Below, in pieces: positions 10,232-20,759 of a stretch of 64,000 nt of DNA (position 1 is its first letter; each line of letters opens with the position of its first letter). This stretch comes from Ophiura sarsii. Its lineage: Eukaryota; Echinodermata; Ophiuroidea; Amphilepidida; Ophiuridae. Made by a program: the position numbers and the translations under genes. The stretch spans positions 29,548,366-29,612,365 of the forward strand of contig CM069459.1 of NCBI GenBank assembly GCA_035610835.1, written 5' to 3'. The notes below the pieces were generated by a model. It worked only from the letters and a program-made list of their open reading frames with translations, was not told the origin of the DNA and ran no database searches.

Positions 10232-11556
10232 GAATTGAATTGAATTGAATTTATTTGGTACTCAAACATACATTGCACATATATACATTATAATACAGCA
10301 TAAGATACACAAAGAAAATGACATACAAAATATTGCACTTTTGAAACATCAATAAGGACATACAAATAACATTATGGGACAAGAGTACCAAGGATAGCCC
10401 AAGAAAGCCATAGAAATATATAGCTTATTTCCATTGGGGTCCTCAACATAAAAATAGAGACTGAAGGGAAATAGGGAAGAAAACAAAAAGTACAATGACT
10501 AATGGAAACAATAAACAATCAAATGTGAGAGTGGCTAGCAAGATGCTTCCTGACTAATTGTTTAAATGTATTGGAATTTGAAGTGGCTTTGATGTTGTTT
10601 GGAAGAGAATTCCAGTGATGGATGGCCGTGTTGCAAAAGGTGAAACTGGAATGGGTTTTGGAGTGAGGAACAATAAAGTTGAATGGGCTACCCCTGGTAC
10701 TGTAATTATGAAATGAGGATACTCGTGTAAAATTTGACTTAAAATACTCAGGTGACGTATTGTTAAAAAATTTAAAAACATGGTTAAGTTTTAATTGGGC
10801 AACTCTGTCCTGGATGTTGAGCATTCTGACTTTATTAAGCTCATCTTGCCCAATGTGAGTGCGTGGGCCAACACCTAAGATAAAACGGACAGTTTTGTTC
10901 TGGATAACCTGTAATTGTTTTTTGAATTTTTGAGAAAGTCCAGAGTACCAAGAAGAGCAGGCATAATCAAAATAACACATAATTAAAGCTGAGGACAGTG
11001 TCTTGCGGGCTTTCATATTCAAACAGTCCTGATGTCGATGCAAGAATTTAAGTCTCCCATTGGCTTTTTTAACTATGTTTGAAGCAATGGAGTCACCGGA
11101 AAGACAACTGTCGAGTGTTACACCTAGGTATTTGACCGAAGAGGAACATGTTATGGTATTTCCATTGCAGGTGACCAAAAATTCATTGGCACATTTGAGT
11201 TTCCTTTTGGTGCCAAAAAGGATGGCCTCGGTTTTACCCAGATGTAACGAAAGCTTATTATCAGTCATCCATTGTTGACAAGACTCAAGCTCTCGACTAA
11301 GTTTATTTGCAATAATGGTAGGATCTTTGCCGGAGAACATCAGGGCACTGTCATCAGCATATAAAAGTAATTTACAGTCAACACTGATGGGCATGTCATT
11401 CACATAACATAGAAATAAGAGTGGTCCAAGGATGCTGCCTTGTGGGACACCACAAGAAATGTTATTAGGGGGAGAGTCAACCTGGTTAACATTGAGTCTT
11501 GCATAGAAAGCCACAGCGGTCGCAGTTGTGAAAGACGTGTTATCTCCGGACATTCA
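10232..11556 (-). mobile_element. 5'-truncated LINE A
   Basis: The unit consists of the RT frame 10519-11553 plus about 285 bp of 3' region. On the minus strand it ends in AATTCAATTCAATTCAATTC, a short tandem repeat tail as used by several LINE clades instead of poly(A). The 5' side stops before the upstream RT motifs. The interspersed repeat at 11611 begins just beyond it. Confidence 0.75.
10519..11553 (-). CDS. LINE A reverse transcriptase, C-terminal 344 residues, open
   Basis: A 344-codon frame without stops. It shows the RT motif CGVPQGSILGP at residues 34-44, the catalytic YADD at 65-68, a KTEAILFG strand near 105, YLGVTLD near 142, and then the thumb and C-terminal region. The endonuclease domain and first RT motifs are absent, so the copy cannot move by itself. 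The first 20-30 residues may be flanking sequence: the ATG is only the first in frame and is not a native start. The uninterrupted frame suggests a recent insertion. The clade is probably in the CR1/Jockey-like range judging from CGVPQGSILGPLLF, but this is inferred. It sits in intron 1, in the same orientation as the host gene. Confidence 0.85.
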   Translation of the reverse strand: MSGDNTSFTTATAVAFYARLNVNQVDSPPNNISCGVPQGSILGPLLFLCYVNDMPISVDCKLLLYADDSALMFSGKDPTIIANKLSRELESCQQWMTDNKLSLHLGKTEAILFGTKRKLKCANEFLVTCNGNTITCSSSVKYLGVTLDSCLSGDSIASNIVKKANGRLKFLHRHQDCLNMKARKTLSSALIMCYFDYACSSWYSGLSQKFKKQLQVIQNKTVRFILGVGPRTHIGQDELNKVRMLNIQDRVAQLKLNHVFKFFNNTSPEYFKSNFTRVSSFHNYSTRGSPFNFIVPHSKTHSSFTFCNTAIHHWNSLPNNIKATSNSNTFKQLVRKHLASHSHI

Positions 11557-11610
11557 TGAATTGATTTGTTTAATTCATCGTTAAACGTGTGACTTTCGTG
11601 TGACGTGTTC

Positions 11611-12475
11611 AACTTGAATCATTATCACGGGTATTCATTTGGTAGAGTTATTAGTTTATAAATTTACAAATAACAAAGTATACAATTTCTTATTTTATCT
11701 GAAGACACTCGTCTACTTGTAGGACCCGAACCCCGTAATATATTGCGAATTCAAAGATACACGCTGGCTACAGAAAACTGTGTGTAATGGCTAAAAACAA
11801 AAATGCAGTTTTGCCTTTTTTCTGAAATGTTTTGGAGTTATTGATTATTATGACAAATGGTGTTATTTTTTAAAACATTTTGGCGTAAAATGTATTACGT
11901 AACCGGCGTGCTTGAATAATGTTTCAGCTTGACAAAGTGCTGACATATATCCTTTTTACACGTTAAATAATATGGAAATTTATTTGTAAAGAAAATACTG
12001 CCTATAGTCTATTTGGCCATCACGAGACAGTGACGTAACCGCGTATTCTACTAATTGCAGCACTTAACACGCGCGCCTACTTGAGGTGCTGGCGTATACA
12101 CACGAGCGTTGAAAGGCGGGAGATACATACGCGTGCGTAAAAACTGCGCCTGTTAAGTTACGTCACTGTCCAGAGGAAGCCAAATAGAGTATAGTCTCCG
12201 TGTTGTCATTCACTGATTTCTGTGTATTCTAACCGTTGGAACATATTGGACCAGTTGCCCCAATGAAGGGGTAACTGATCCACGCAAATTAAAGTTTTCA
12301 GTAATAGTGGTAATTGGCCTTTTTTCCATAGATATTTTTAAACATCGGTTATAATGTCATATGTAAACAGTTAAATGGGTGATATTTTCATAGCAATTCC
12401 ATCAATATTTACACGAGCTTTTATCTTTTATATCATGAAATATGCTTAACCGGACCAGTTGCCCCATCCTCCATC
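11611..12475. repeat. Dispersed repeat R1, copy A (related to 37629-38980)
   Basis: It starts CTTGAATCATTATCACGGGT and matches 37629 onward for about 340 bp, then jumps to match 38640-38970. Relative to copy B it lacks about 660 bp, but it has gained a 194-bp MITE. It contains GGACCAGTTGCCCC (near 12249 and 12453), a word repeated in both orientations in copy B. Confidence 0.75.
12002..12195. mobile_element. 194-bp MITE with about 38-bp inverted ends
   Basis: The left end CTATAGTCTATTTGGC continues through GACAGTGACGTAAC. The right end is its imperfect complement (CTATACTCTATTTGGC, also ending CAGTGACGTAAC). The paralogous repeat at 38690 reads ACTGCTTAGTTTCCG straight through this point, so it serves as an empty site. 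The target duplication is probably TA. The interior is GC-rich with no frame. Confidence 0.8.
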
Positions 12476-12489
12476 TGACACCATATAAT

Positions 12490-12707
12490 ATATATGTGCC
12501 AATGTGTTTGTGTCGTTGGGCAAGGCACTTAGTCTACATTGCCTATTAGAGGTTACTATATAGGGTTATGTCTGTTTGTTCATGTTGGTTTCTGTCGCAA
12601 CTTGACGCTGATTTAGCTGCTGCCTGGACGTTGCATCGTGCAATAATGTATTTATTTTGTAATGTTGTTACAATTCAGTTGGCTGCGATGACAATAAAAG
12701 TTAGACC

Positions 12708-12744
<37 letters not shown>

Positions 12745-12745
12745 T
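12490..12745 (+). mobile_element. SINE fragment with (ATT)n tail
   Basis: GCCAATGTGTTTGTGTCGTT and GGGCAAGGCACTTAGTCTAC match the post-tRNA part of the SINE at 28571. The promoter boxes are missing. It ends in (ATT) repeated about nine times at 12713-12742, like the tail of the complete copy. Confidence 0.6.
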
Positions 12746-12749
12746 ATAG

Positions 12750-13410
12750 TACCCAAACCTTTTGGTCCGCACCCTTATCCACAGATCTGTACTCGTACCC
12801 ACAGGTCCATACCCATACCTTTTGGTCCGTACCCTTATCCACAGATCTGTACCCGTACCCACAGGTCCGTACCCTTATCCACAGATCTGTACCCGTACCC
12901 ACAGATCCGTACCCATACCTTTAGATCCGTACCCTTATCCACAGATCTTTACCCGTACCTAAAGGTCCGTAACCATACCTTTAGGTCCGCACCCTTATCC
13001 ACAGATCTGTACCCGTACCCACAGGTCCGTACCCTTATCCACAGATCTGTACCCGTACCCACAGATCCGTACCTATACCTTTAGGTCCGTACCCTTATCC
13101 ACAGATCTGTACCCGTACCCAAATGTCCGTACCCATACCTTTAGGTCCGCACCCTTATCCACAGATCTGTACCCGTACCCACAGGTCCGTACCCATACCT
13201 TTAGGTCCGCACCCTTATCCACAGATCTGTACCCGTACCCACAGGTCCATACCCATACCATTAGGTCCGTACCCTTATCGACAGATCTGTACCCGTACCC
13301 ACAGGTCCGTACCCATACCATTAGGTCCGTACCCTTATCGACAGATCTGTACCCGTACCCACAGGTCCGTACCCATACCTTTAGGTCCGTACCCTTATCG
13401 ACATATCTGT
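12750..13410. repeat. 60-bp minisatellite, about 11 copies, open in both strands
   Basis: The unit is built from ACCCTTATCCACAGATCTGT, ACCCGTACCCACAGGTCCGT and ACCCATACCTTTAGGTCCGT, each about 20 bp and related to each other. The unit is 60 bp, a multiple of three, and happens to lack stops, giving long frames on both strands (plus 13123-13413, minus 13073-13477). The peptides are low-complexity 20-residue repeats (RSVPIPLGPYPY on plus, VWVRTCGYGY on minus). I regard them as non-coding. Confidence 0.85.
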
Positions 13411-13478
13411 TAGTGTAGTGGATAGAAGGTCGACATGAGGAGCGAAAGGTTGTGGGTTCGAGCCCCATTAGGAGCACT
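13411..13478 (+). mobile_element. tRNA-like SINE head abutting the minisatellite
   Basis: TAGTGTAGTGGATAG (box A-like) at 13411 and GGGTTCGAGCCCC (box B) at 13454-13466, 30 bp apart as in tRNA genes. The reverse strand gives the familiar spurious peptide GLEPTTFRSS. The body after it is short, and its end is unclear. Confidence 0.55.
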
Positions 13479-13662
13479 TTTGTTTTATATGCTGGATTTG
13501 CTTAGCCTGCCGGCATCATCTGTATGCTTGCCCACACGGACACCACTGCTGGCGTTTACCGTATCAGTTACGCCATTTTGTTTCTCGAAAATGTCAAAAA
13601 AATTACCGTTCTTTTAAAAATAAGGATTATAATCGAATTATTTCATTTTTTCATTTCCGTTC

Positions 13663-15450
13663 AAAGAATGAACTTTGAACTATTTATTCAATCTCTATCG
13701 ACCCCTTCCGGGGTATGAGAGATAACAAAAACGTACATAGTATATAGATGGCGCTATAGCACAATTTACACCATATGACAATATAAGTATAAATATAAAA
13801 TACATTAATATAACAATTTTTACAAAACGGGTTTTTTAAATTTTTAAATGGACATATTAAAAAAGATAACTTTAAGCATGCAAAACAAGAAAAGTTAATA
13901 ATATTAGGAGCTAAATTTTGAGGAGATAACTTTGGCGAACTTGCATAGATCATTGAGCACCATAACATTTTTAGAATTGAAGAGCTCACACATTTTGACA
14001 GTGTTGGGCTGCTTGACAAAGTGTGATTGAAGATATTTAGATCTATCATTAGCAAAGAAACTGCAAACAAAGAGATAGTGGAATTCGTCTCCAATCATAT
14101 CACCAGAGCAAAGTTTACAATTCTTGTCATTATTGTCTGTACTAAATCTACATAAATTATTTGGTAATTTAATATTACCACATCTAAGCTTGGAGAATAT
14201 TAGTCTATTACTAAAATCTAATTCTAATATGTATGACTCAAAATGAAGATCATCTTTGAAAGTACTATAGTTTTTGCAAAATCTATTATTTTCAATGTCA
14301 CTAAGCCAATTTTGCTTATTAATATCATTAATTCTCAGAGCCAGGGCATTTTTCAGCCATTTGGAGTTGTGATTGTTTTGAGATATCCAAATGTTACTAA
14401 AACCACAAAGATCAAATGTGTTCTTAATTTTACAAATCCACTTTGAGGTATAAGTAATTGAATCTGATTCATGCATGTACTTAATAAGACTATAGAGTCT
14501 GAAAGAATATTTCTCATGTTTACCAGTGACTATCCTACTCCAAAAACTAATCATACGTTTAGATATTATACTACAAAGTTTATACTTGCCCACCTCACCA
14601 TATAGCATACAGTTAACAGTCAGTCTGTTTACTTTGAGGATTCTACGAAGAAAGTTTCTATGAAAAATTTCGATCTGATCAAGATTTTCAAAACCCCAAA
14701 CTTCACATCCATAAAGGAGAATTGGCAGGACCAGTTTATCAAACAGGTCGCATGTGATATCAACAGGAAGGTGAAGTTTGGCAGCTTTAGTGAGTAGAGC
14801 AAACATGGCATGTTTTGCTTGCGAGACTTGTTTGTTGATAGCTTTTTTTAAATTACCATTGAAAATAAAAACCACGCCAAGATATGTGTAATCATCGCAT
14901 ACAGAAATATTATCATTCCCAAAGCAAAATGAAGGTTTATTTCTCAGCTTGCCACGTGAGAAAATCACAATTTTAGTTTTAGTAGCATTGACCGAAAGGT
15001 GCCACGTATTGCAATACTTATATAATGAGTTGAGGGCTTTTTGGAGATCAGCGGCACTTTCAGATAGTATAATAGTATCATCAGCATAAAGGAGGACATA
15101 TAATCTTAACCACATCTCCACATCATCATCACTTAAATGCTTGATGGATTTGTCATTAATAAAGCTTAAACCAGTAACACCATCTTTTCTAAGCGAGGAC
15201 TCAAGATCATTAAGGAAAATTGCAAAGAGTAAGGGTGAAAGATTTTCTCCCTGGCGCACCCCTACATTACAGCTGAAAAAGTCCGAGATAGAATTGTTTG
15301 ATCTAACACATGACTTTGCATCCTTATATAAATTGTAAATAACGGTGACAACTTTGCCATTAATACCATTAGCAATTAGTTTTGACCACATTAGAAACAC
15401 ATCTTGTGCGAGAGCAACACACACATTTGGCAAAAATGGCACAATAAAAA
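13663..15450 (-). mobile_element. 5'-truncated LINE B with possible 7-bp target duplication
   Basis: TCCGTTC occurs at 13656-13662 and 15451-15457, just outside the RT frame and its 3' region, and is a plausible short target duplication. The 3' region on the minus strand has a hairpin around ACCCCGGAAGGGGT and an AATAAA near 13684, then TTCAAAG and CTTTGAA words at the very end. Confidence 0.65.
13904..15442 (-). CDS. LINE B reverse transcriptase, C-terminal 512 residues, open
   Basis: A 512-codon frame with no stops. The RT motif GVRQGENLSPLLF lies at residues 61-73, the catalytic YADD at 119-122, then ATKTKIVIF and YTYLGVVF. The C-terminal region ends with a C-x2-C...H-x4-C pattern at about 442-460, a zinc-knuckle-like feature seen after the RT of many LINEs. 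The first RT motifs and the endonuclease are missing, so it is a truncated copy. The first in-frame ATG is not a native start. The GVRQGENLSP variant and C-terminal Cys/His motif set it apart from LINE A, so a different clade is present. It lies in intron 1 in the same orientation as the host gene. Confidence 0.85.
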   Translation of the reverse strand: MPFLPNVCVALAQDVFLMWSKLIANGINGKVVTVIYNLYKDAKSCVRSNNSISDFFSCNVGVRQGENLSPLLFAIFLNDLESSLRKDGVTGLSFINDKSIKHLSDDDVEMWLRLYVLLYADDTIILSESAADLQKALNSLYKYCNTWHLSVNATKTKIVIFSRGKLRNKPSFCFGNDNISVCDDYTYLGVVFIFNGNLKKAINKQVSQAKHAMFALLTKAAKLHLPVDITCDLFDKLVLPILLYGCEVWGFENLDQIEIFHRNFLRRILKVNRLTVNCMLYGEVGKYKLCSIISKRMISFWSRIVTGKHEKYSFRLYSLIKYMHESDSITYTSKWICKIKNTFDLCGFSNIWISQNNHNSKWLKNALALRINDINKQNWLSDIENNRFCKNYSTFKDDLHFESYILELDFSNRLIFSKLRCGNIKLPNNLCRFSTDNNDKNCKLCSGDMIGDEFHYLFVCSFFANDRSKYLQSHFVKQPNTVKMCELFNSKNVMVLNDLCKFAKVISSKFSS

Positions 15451-15513
15451 TCCGTTCGTTATAAATAAATGAATATGGTTAAATAATAAAACTATCACAA
15501 GTACAGTCGTTGG

Positions 15514-15575
15514 TCTCTGTGGCGTGCGTAGGTTGGCCATGTCGTTGGCAATGGGAAATCACGGGTTCGAATATT
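15514..15575 (+). mobile_element. Possible degenerate tRNA-like sequence
   Basis: TGTGGCGTGCGTAGG is followed 30 bp later by CGGGTTCGAATATTCC, which has a GGTTCGAA box B core. The acceptor-stem halves do not pair clearly, so this is more likely a decayed SINE head than a tRNA gene. Confidence 0.3.
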
Positions 15576-16090
15576 CCTTTTATTTTTCTATTTTTTTAAA
15601 CTTGATGGTGGATTAATGTAACATCATTGTTATGTCAATTTTTATCAATTATAAATGCCGCCCATGCGTTTATAGTTTTAATTTTATTTTTTTATCTATC
15701 ATAAATGTATCCTTGATTTATTTAACTTTGTATCTAAACAATTAAAATGCGTAAACAATTATATTATTGCTCGATAAATAGAGTGATTTAACTTGAGTTC
15801 CGTTTTATTAATGATAGCAAAACTTGTTGTAAAACCATTTTACCAGTGTGTCCAACAATTTCTCCTTTGCACACTTTGGTAATACATTCAGAGATGTCAC
15901 TTTTAGCTTGTTATAGCTAGGCTCAATTATAAGCAAGTTTGCGACCGGGTTTGCGACCTCTATGATTTTAGGCTGGTAACACAATCCCACAGTGCATTTC
16001 GTTAAAACAGTGTAAATTATTTTTCCACGATACGTATCACGTGATAACCACGATCGATTTCGCAAAATATCGCAAAATGGCGCGGTACAA
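15576..16090. other. No gene recognised
   Basis: AT-rich intron sequence. A minus-strand frame at 15808-16065 has no motif I recognise. Confidence 0.35.
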
Positions 16091-16108
16091 CCCCCCCCCC
16101 CCCCCCCC
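16091..16108. repeat. C18 run with nearby imperfect duplication
   Basis: Homopolymer after CGCGGTACAA. Downstream, AGGGCGCCCTTACTTGTTACC (about 16140) and AGGGCGCTCCTACTTGTCACC (about 16192) are an imperfect direct duplication. Confidence 0.6.
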
Positions 16109-16299
16109 TAATGCAGTACCTAGAAGTGAGGGTACTTGTAGGGCGCCCTTACTTGTTACCATTAACAACATCATACAGTATTACAAGGGAGGGCGCTCCT
16201 ACTTGTCACCGTTAGAGTCATACATTCGCCATTCGCCATTGGAGTTTGTCAGTTCGTCAGATTTTTACTCGGGGCGTGGACTAAAGGGAGCCCTCTGTT

Positions 16300-17756
16300 G
16301 ATCATATCATATCAATAGCGACAGAATTACAGAATTACAGAATATAGACAATACTGCCCTCATTAGGAACATTAGGAATTTACTCATAGGCGCGGCTGCA
16401 CGCAAAATATTAGACAACGGGCCAGACACTGGGGTAAAAAAGAATGTCAGACACTGAATAAAGGAAATAAGTAAAAAATAATAGAAAAGGTTAAAAAAAA
16501 AAATTAAAAAAGGGGGAAAAAGTAAACTATGGCATAGTCTAGTGCTCCAAGCGTGCTTTAGTTTAACGCAAGAGTGAGCTAGATAAATATCGAGAGAGAA
16601 AAAATTGCTAACATTCACCGCAAAAAAACACACAATCCAAAGTGGATAGGGCATGACAATTTATAATACTTTTAACAATTGGTTAAGACTATAGTAATAG
16701 TATCAGTTAGTGCTAGATTCTAAGAAAGTTCCGTTATGATTAATTCCTCTACCGAAACTAACAATAAAGGCTTAAACAAAAAAAGTTGGATACCCCTTTC
16801 ACCTTGATTTTTTTTCTTTTTTTTCTGTTTGTTATGAGTCAGTAGGTAATTTTAGAATGCCTTGCAAAAGAATGCCCAAATCACACTCAAATACACTGAG
16901 GTATATTATTTTAGCTACATGTAGATATTAAAAAGACAAAGTTTGGTGGCATGTATCTATAGCCTTTTACGTTGGGATCCATCGAAAACACCGGGACGGG
17001 TTGGGTCCAAATTGGGTACTCGGGTTCCCGAAATTGAAGAAGAAAAACACAGCTTTTAAAACCTGACCAAGAATTACCCATCTTAACCCGAGATAAACCA
17101 CAACCCCTTGACCACTCCAAATGGTACTACTCATAACTTACGATCCTATTATTGCTTTAGTATTTCATTCATAGATGGGGTGACATGTGGGTTATTTGGT
17201 CGGCAGTTGCCATTGTTCTTTGCCCGACGTATCGACAGTCAAGTCCCTTCGACCGTTGCTTTTGTCGATAAACATTGCTGTCACCCCATCTACTCTGATC
17301 AAAAGTATGACTTTTGAGGGTACTTTTGAGGAACGTTTTTTGTGTGAAAATATAATTTTGTTTACGCAACAACAAATAAATGCAGTATGCCTAAATGAGA
17401 TAAAATTAACGTCTCCGGCGTATCCTGTCTATTCAAGATATACATAAATCATTATTTCGAAATAGCTATATGACTAGGCAAATAAGTAGCTCGAAAACGA
17501 TGTAATTTTCGTGACCATGATAATAAAAAGGACTTCTAGCGGAACCAACGTGTTTACTGCTCCTTGACGGTATAGATACGCGCACGCATGGTTGAAATAC
17601 ATGCGGTGAAAGTATGCGATATGCCCGTAACGGGACAGAAAACAAATGTTTGCCTAAAAAACAGGTGTATGCCGTATAGGCCTTATATAAGCTACTGCTT
17701 TAATACTTTGTGAGGTAAATATAGGTTTACACTTTCGAAAAATTGGTTAGAAACTC
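16300..17756. other. No gene recognised
   Basis: Mixed AT-rich sequence. Short tandem AGAATTAC at 16322-16342 and a TGGGGTGACA / TGTCACCCCA inverted pair at 17175 and 17278. No repeat ends could be defined. Confidence 0.3.
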
Positions 17757-17771
17757 GGGGGGGGGGGGGGG
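17757..17771. repeat. G15 run
   Basis: Followed by TAGGGGCGGGACCCCGGGCGGGGC, a GC-rich stretch unlike its surroundings. Confidence 0.6.
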
Positions 17772-17929
17772 TAGGGGCGGGACCCCGGGCGGGGCATAAG
17801 AGAATAAAGAAAGAAAATGGTGAGAGGGAATAAAGAGTGATGGAAATATTAAAGACCCGGTGGTTTCAGTCAACATTGTCTTCGGGTACGCATGATCGTT
17901 CCAAAAATCGCGGAAAAGGTGTTTTTTTC

Positions 17930-18310
17930 CGTACCATGTCCGCGATTTCCCAAAATAAGGGGCATTTTTTAAAGCTATCTCCGCGATTTCAAAATAATAC
18001 GGGGTCATTTTGGAAGCTATGTCCGCGATTTCAAAAAATTAGGAGTGTTTTTTGAGAGGTTATGTCCGCGAAGAAGAAACAAAAATAGAATGACTATTGT
18101 GGCATATCAAATTGTCCTGGGAATAGGAAAAAGGGGTATTTTGAACCAAATGTCCTCGTTTTTTGCGCAGAAAGGGGGACTATTTAGAAAGTGTCCTTGA
18201 AATGGGGAATAAATGGAAGTTATTTTCAGACAAAATGTCCGCGCTTTTGTGCGAAAAAGGGGGTCAAATTAGCAAAAAAATCGCGAAACGCCGTCAAATA
18301 GGGGGGTATT
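17930..18310 (+). repeat. Degenerate tandem repeat, about 48-bp unit with TGTCCGCG
   Basis: Repeated blocks of TGTCCGCGATTTCaaAA, then GGGG, then a T-rich stretch and AAGCTATG. About four clear and three weak units are seen. Small plus-strand frames across it follow from the repeat. Confidence 0.55.
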
Positions 18311-18881
18311 TCAAGATCCTGGAACGATCACGTGTCTCTGAATACGAAGAGGGCACCAGGCCCCTTAAAGAGACAGACGACGCTGGACACGGGCGTATTC
18401 ACGAGTATCATAAGGTTAAAATATGTGAACGAGGTTACGTGATCAAAGTGAATGGGACGAACGCTTAATAACGGTTTAAATTCAAAAATGATACTGACAC
18501 TGCGGGTGGTTAGCCACCCACAACGGTTTTGGATTGGAAACATTTTCTTCTAACCTATGATAAATTTTTCAAAATGATTAGATCAACATTCGCGATTACG
18601 TGTTATTCCAATACAAATTCAAAATTTAGGTTTTCGCGTGTCCATCGTCGTCTGAAAGAGAGATGATAAGGAAGAAACGGTATACTATATAGGAAGAAAC
18701 TCATTATCAAAGGTAACAATGGCAACTTTAACAAATACTGCATAATATTAATACTCCAGCAGAACTCGCTAATTTGATGGACAAGCATTTATGGAAGCAT
18801 AAGTGTGTCATTTCCGCCTAAATCCCAGATAAGTGACCTAAACCCCAGATAAGGCGGGCCTTATAAGATAAGTGACTTATA

Positions 18882-18911
18882 AACCCCAGATAAGGCGACT
18901 TATCCGGGGTT
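18882..18911. repeat. Hairpin AACCCCAGATAAG / CTTATCCGGGGTT
   Basis: A 13-bp stem with one mismatch, inside a cluster of GATAAGTGACTTA and ACCCCAGATAAGG words at 18815-18945 that is partly palindromic. Confidence 0.55.
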
Positions 18912-19920
18912 TAGGATCATAAACCCGGCCCCGGATAAGTCGAATTTTTTTAACACATTGAGATTTTTGCCTAAATTTTAGCTCTTTACCACGGGAGGCA
19001 CCTAAAGTGCCTAGTCAATATTCAACTCTAAATCATGCTACAAGATCAATAGATTTATTGCCTTAGTTACGCGTGTGATTTAGGCATATTTATTGCATTG
19101 CCTAAATCAAATAGTGTGACTTAGGCAGTTTGGAGACTAACTATTTAGACAGTGAAAGTGTTTTATAAGTTTAGAAAGATGATTGTAGTAGTGCTAGATT
19201 CTGGATGTAAAACAGGTAGAGTACTATAGTGAATTTCTAAGAACTTTTATAATGTTAGAATGAGCATAGTCAAATTGCCTATAAGTTAGTTTGTTGATGT
19301 ATATAAAAGGGCCAAGTAAAATAAACAATCTGACTAAGTCACAACGGTATGATGTTAAAGGCATTTTCGTTGGTTACGTAATACTACTGAGACATGACAA
19401 CATAGCCATAATTGTTGTCTTGTTTCAACATGTTATCATGTATATGTATCAAATGCTGAACTTTAAAGTATTTTTTAGATTCGTTAAAAATGTCTTGGTT
19501 ACAAAAGCTGATATCTCCAGAAAAAGATACATGGACAATTATTCCACTTCAGTTATTAAGCGTTAAAATTAACTAAAATTAATTAAAATGCAACTGTACT
19601 TTTAAGTTACCCATGTTCTATAGTAATTTGATTAAGACTTGGTTTTTGACAAAATGTTCCCAGAACATAGATCAAGTTAGAAACGTGGGACAATCAGGTG
19701 ATTTGGAATAATGAATGTATAACTAGTAGAGGTAAAACATTTTATGGAATGGAATGGGCAAAGAAGGGTATACTGTACGTCTCAGATTTGTATAACCAAA
19801 ATGGGGAGTTTAAGTCAATGGAGGAGCTGAAATGTCATTTTAAAAATGATGGTACTTTTGTGTCGAAATACATGACACATAGAGTTCACGTAGACATTTT
19901 CTTGAAAATTTGTTATTAGG

Positions 19921-20150
19921 TATTCTCAACGGTGCTTATTAGGTATTCTCAACGGTGCTGACCACGAATCTAAAATAAAAAATGGGGTAACGGGCTTAGT
20001 TTTTGAGCTATATCCGATTCAAAAATGGTGTTTTTTCCAATAAATACTACATGGTTCTATGGGTATGAGGAAAAATTCGACTTTAACGGAAGATTCCGGA
20101 AAATTTGCCCGATAACTTTTTTTTCCAATATGTGCTGCGCCTTTATACAT
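19921..20150. repeat. Dispersed repeat R2, copy A (related to 46833-47042)
   Basis: It begins with a direct 23-bp duplication of TATTCTCAACGGTGCT. About 200 bp then matches 46833-47042 at high identity, including AAATGGGGTAACGGGCTTAG and ACTACATGGTTCTATGGG. Confidence 0.7.
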
Positions 20151-20461
20151 TCTTTGAAATGATGAAATAAAAAATGGGGTCACCGGCTTACTTTCTCTGA
20201 TAATTGGCTTTAAATGAGAAAATTCCTGCAAATTTAAGTGTAACGTTTAGCGCGTAAACACACGTTAGATGCGCATGCAGCAAAAGATCATCTTCGCGCG
20301 TTAAGAATAAAGCGTTTCGTTTATTATCTGTGACGCAGAGGCAACTTTGAACTTCGAGTCGCGCAGTTTATGTCGTGATCAGCTAGATGACATCAGCTCT
20401 CAGACATGCTTGGCGTTACTTGAAAAGTGAGTCCTTTTTTCACATTTTCCAACGAAAACCA

Positions 20462-20700
20462 GCGTACACGATTGCATGATGATGTCTGAAAATTGTTTTG
20501 CGACTATAGCCTATAGACCTACACTATAGTAAATTGGAAAGCGGGAAAATTCTTATCCTCGCAGTATTATGCAGTAAATTCAAACCTGAGTAATTTGGTG
20601 TGCACCGCACACCTTCCTGGCAAACGTGCGTTAGTATCATCATAATATAAACCATATTCATATTGGTCATCAAACCCCGACCAACCCCACCCCGACTCCC
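20462..20700. repeat. Dispersed repeat R3, copy A (related to 46190-46370)
   Basis: GCGTACACGATTGC, GCAGTAAATTCAAACCTGAG and CCTTCCTGGCAAACGTGCGT recur at 46190-46370. R2 and R3 are neighbours at both loci but in opposite order, so they have been rearranged or are parts of a larger element. Confidence 0.65.
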
Positions 20701-20759
20701 ATGTCTGTCCTGCCTCGCCCAACCCCGATTTCCCCCCACCTAGCACCCAAATCAAAACA

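Noticed and set aside
12568..12924. 118-codon plus-strand frame
   Set aside because: Made of SINE fragment, (ATT)n leucine run and minisatellite.
13073..13477. 134-codon minus-strand frame starting MLLMGLEPTTFRSS
   Set aside because: The start is the translated reverse of a tRNA-like sequence (a well-known spurious peptide) and the rest is the 60-bp minisatellite.
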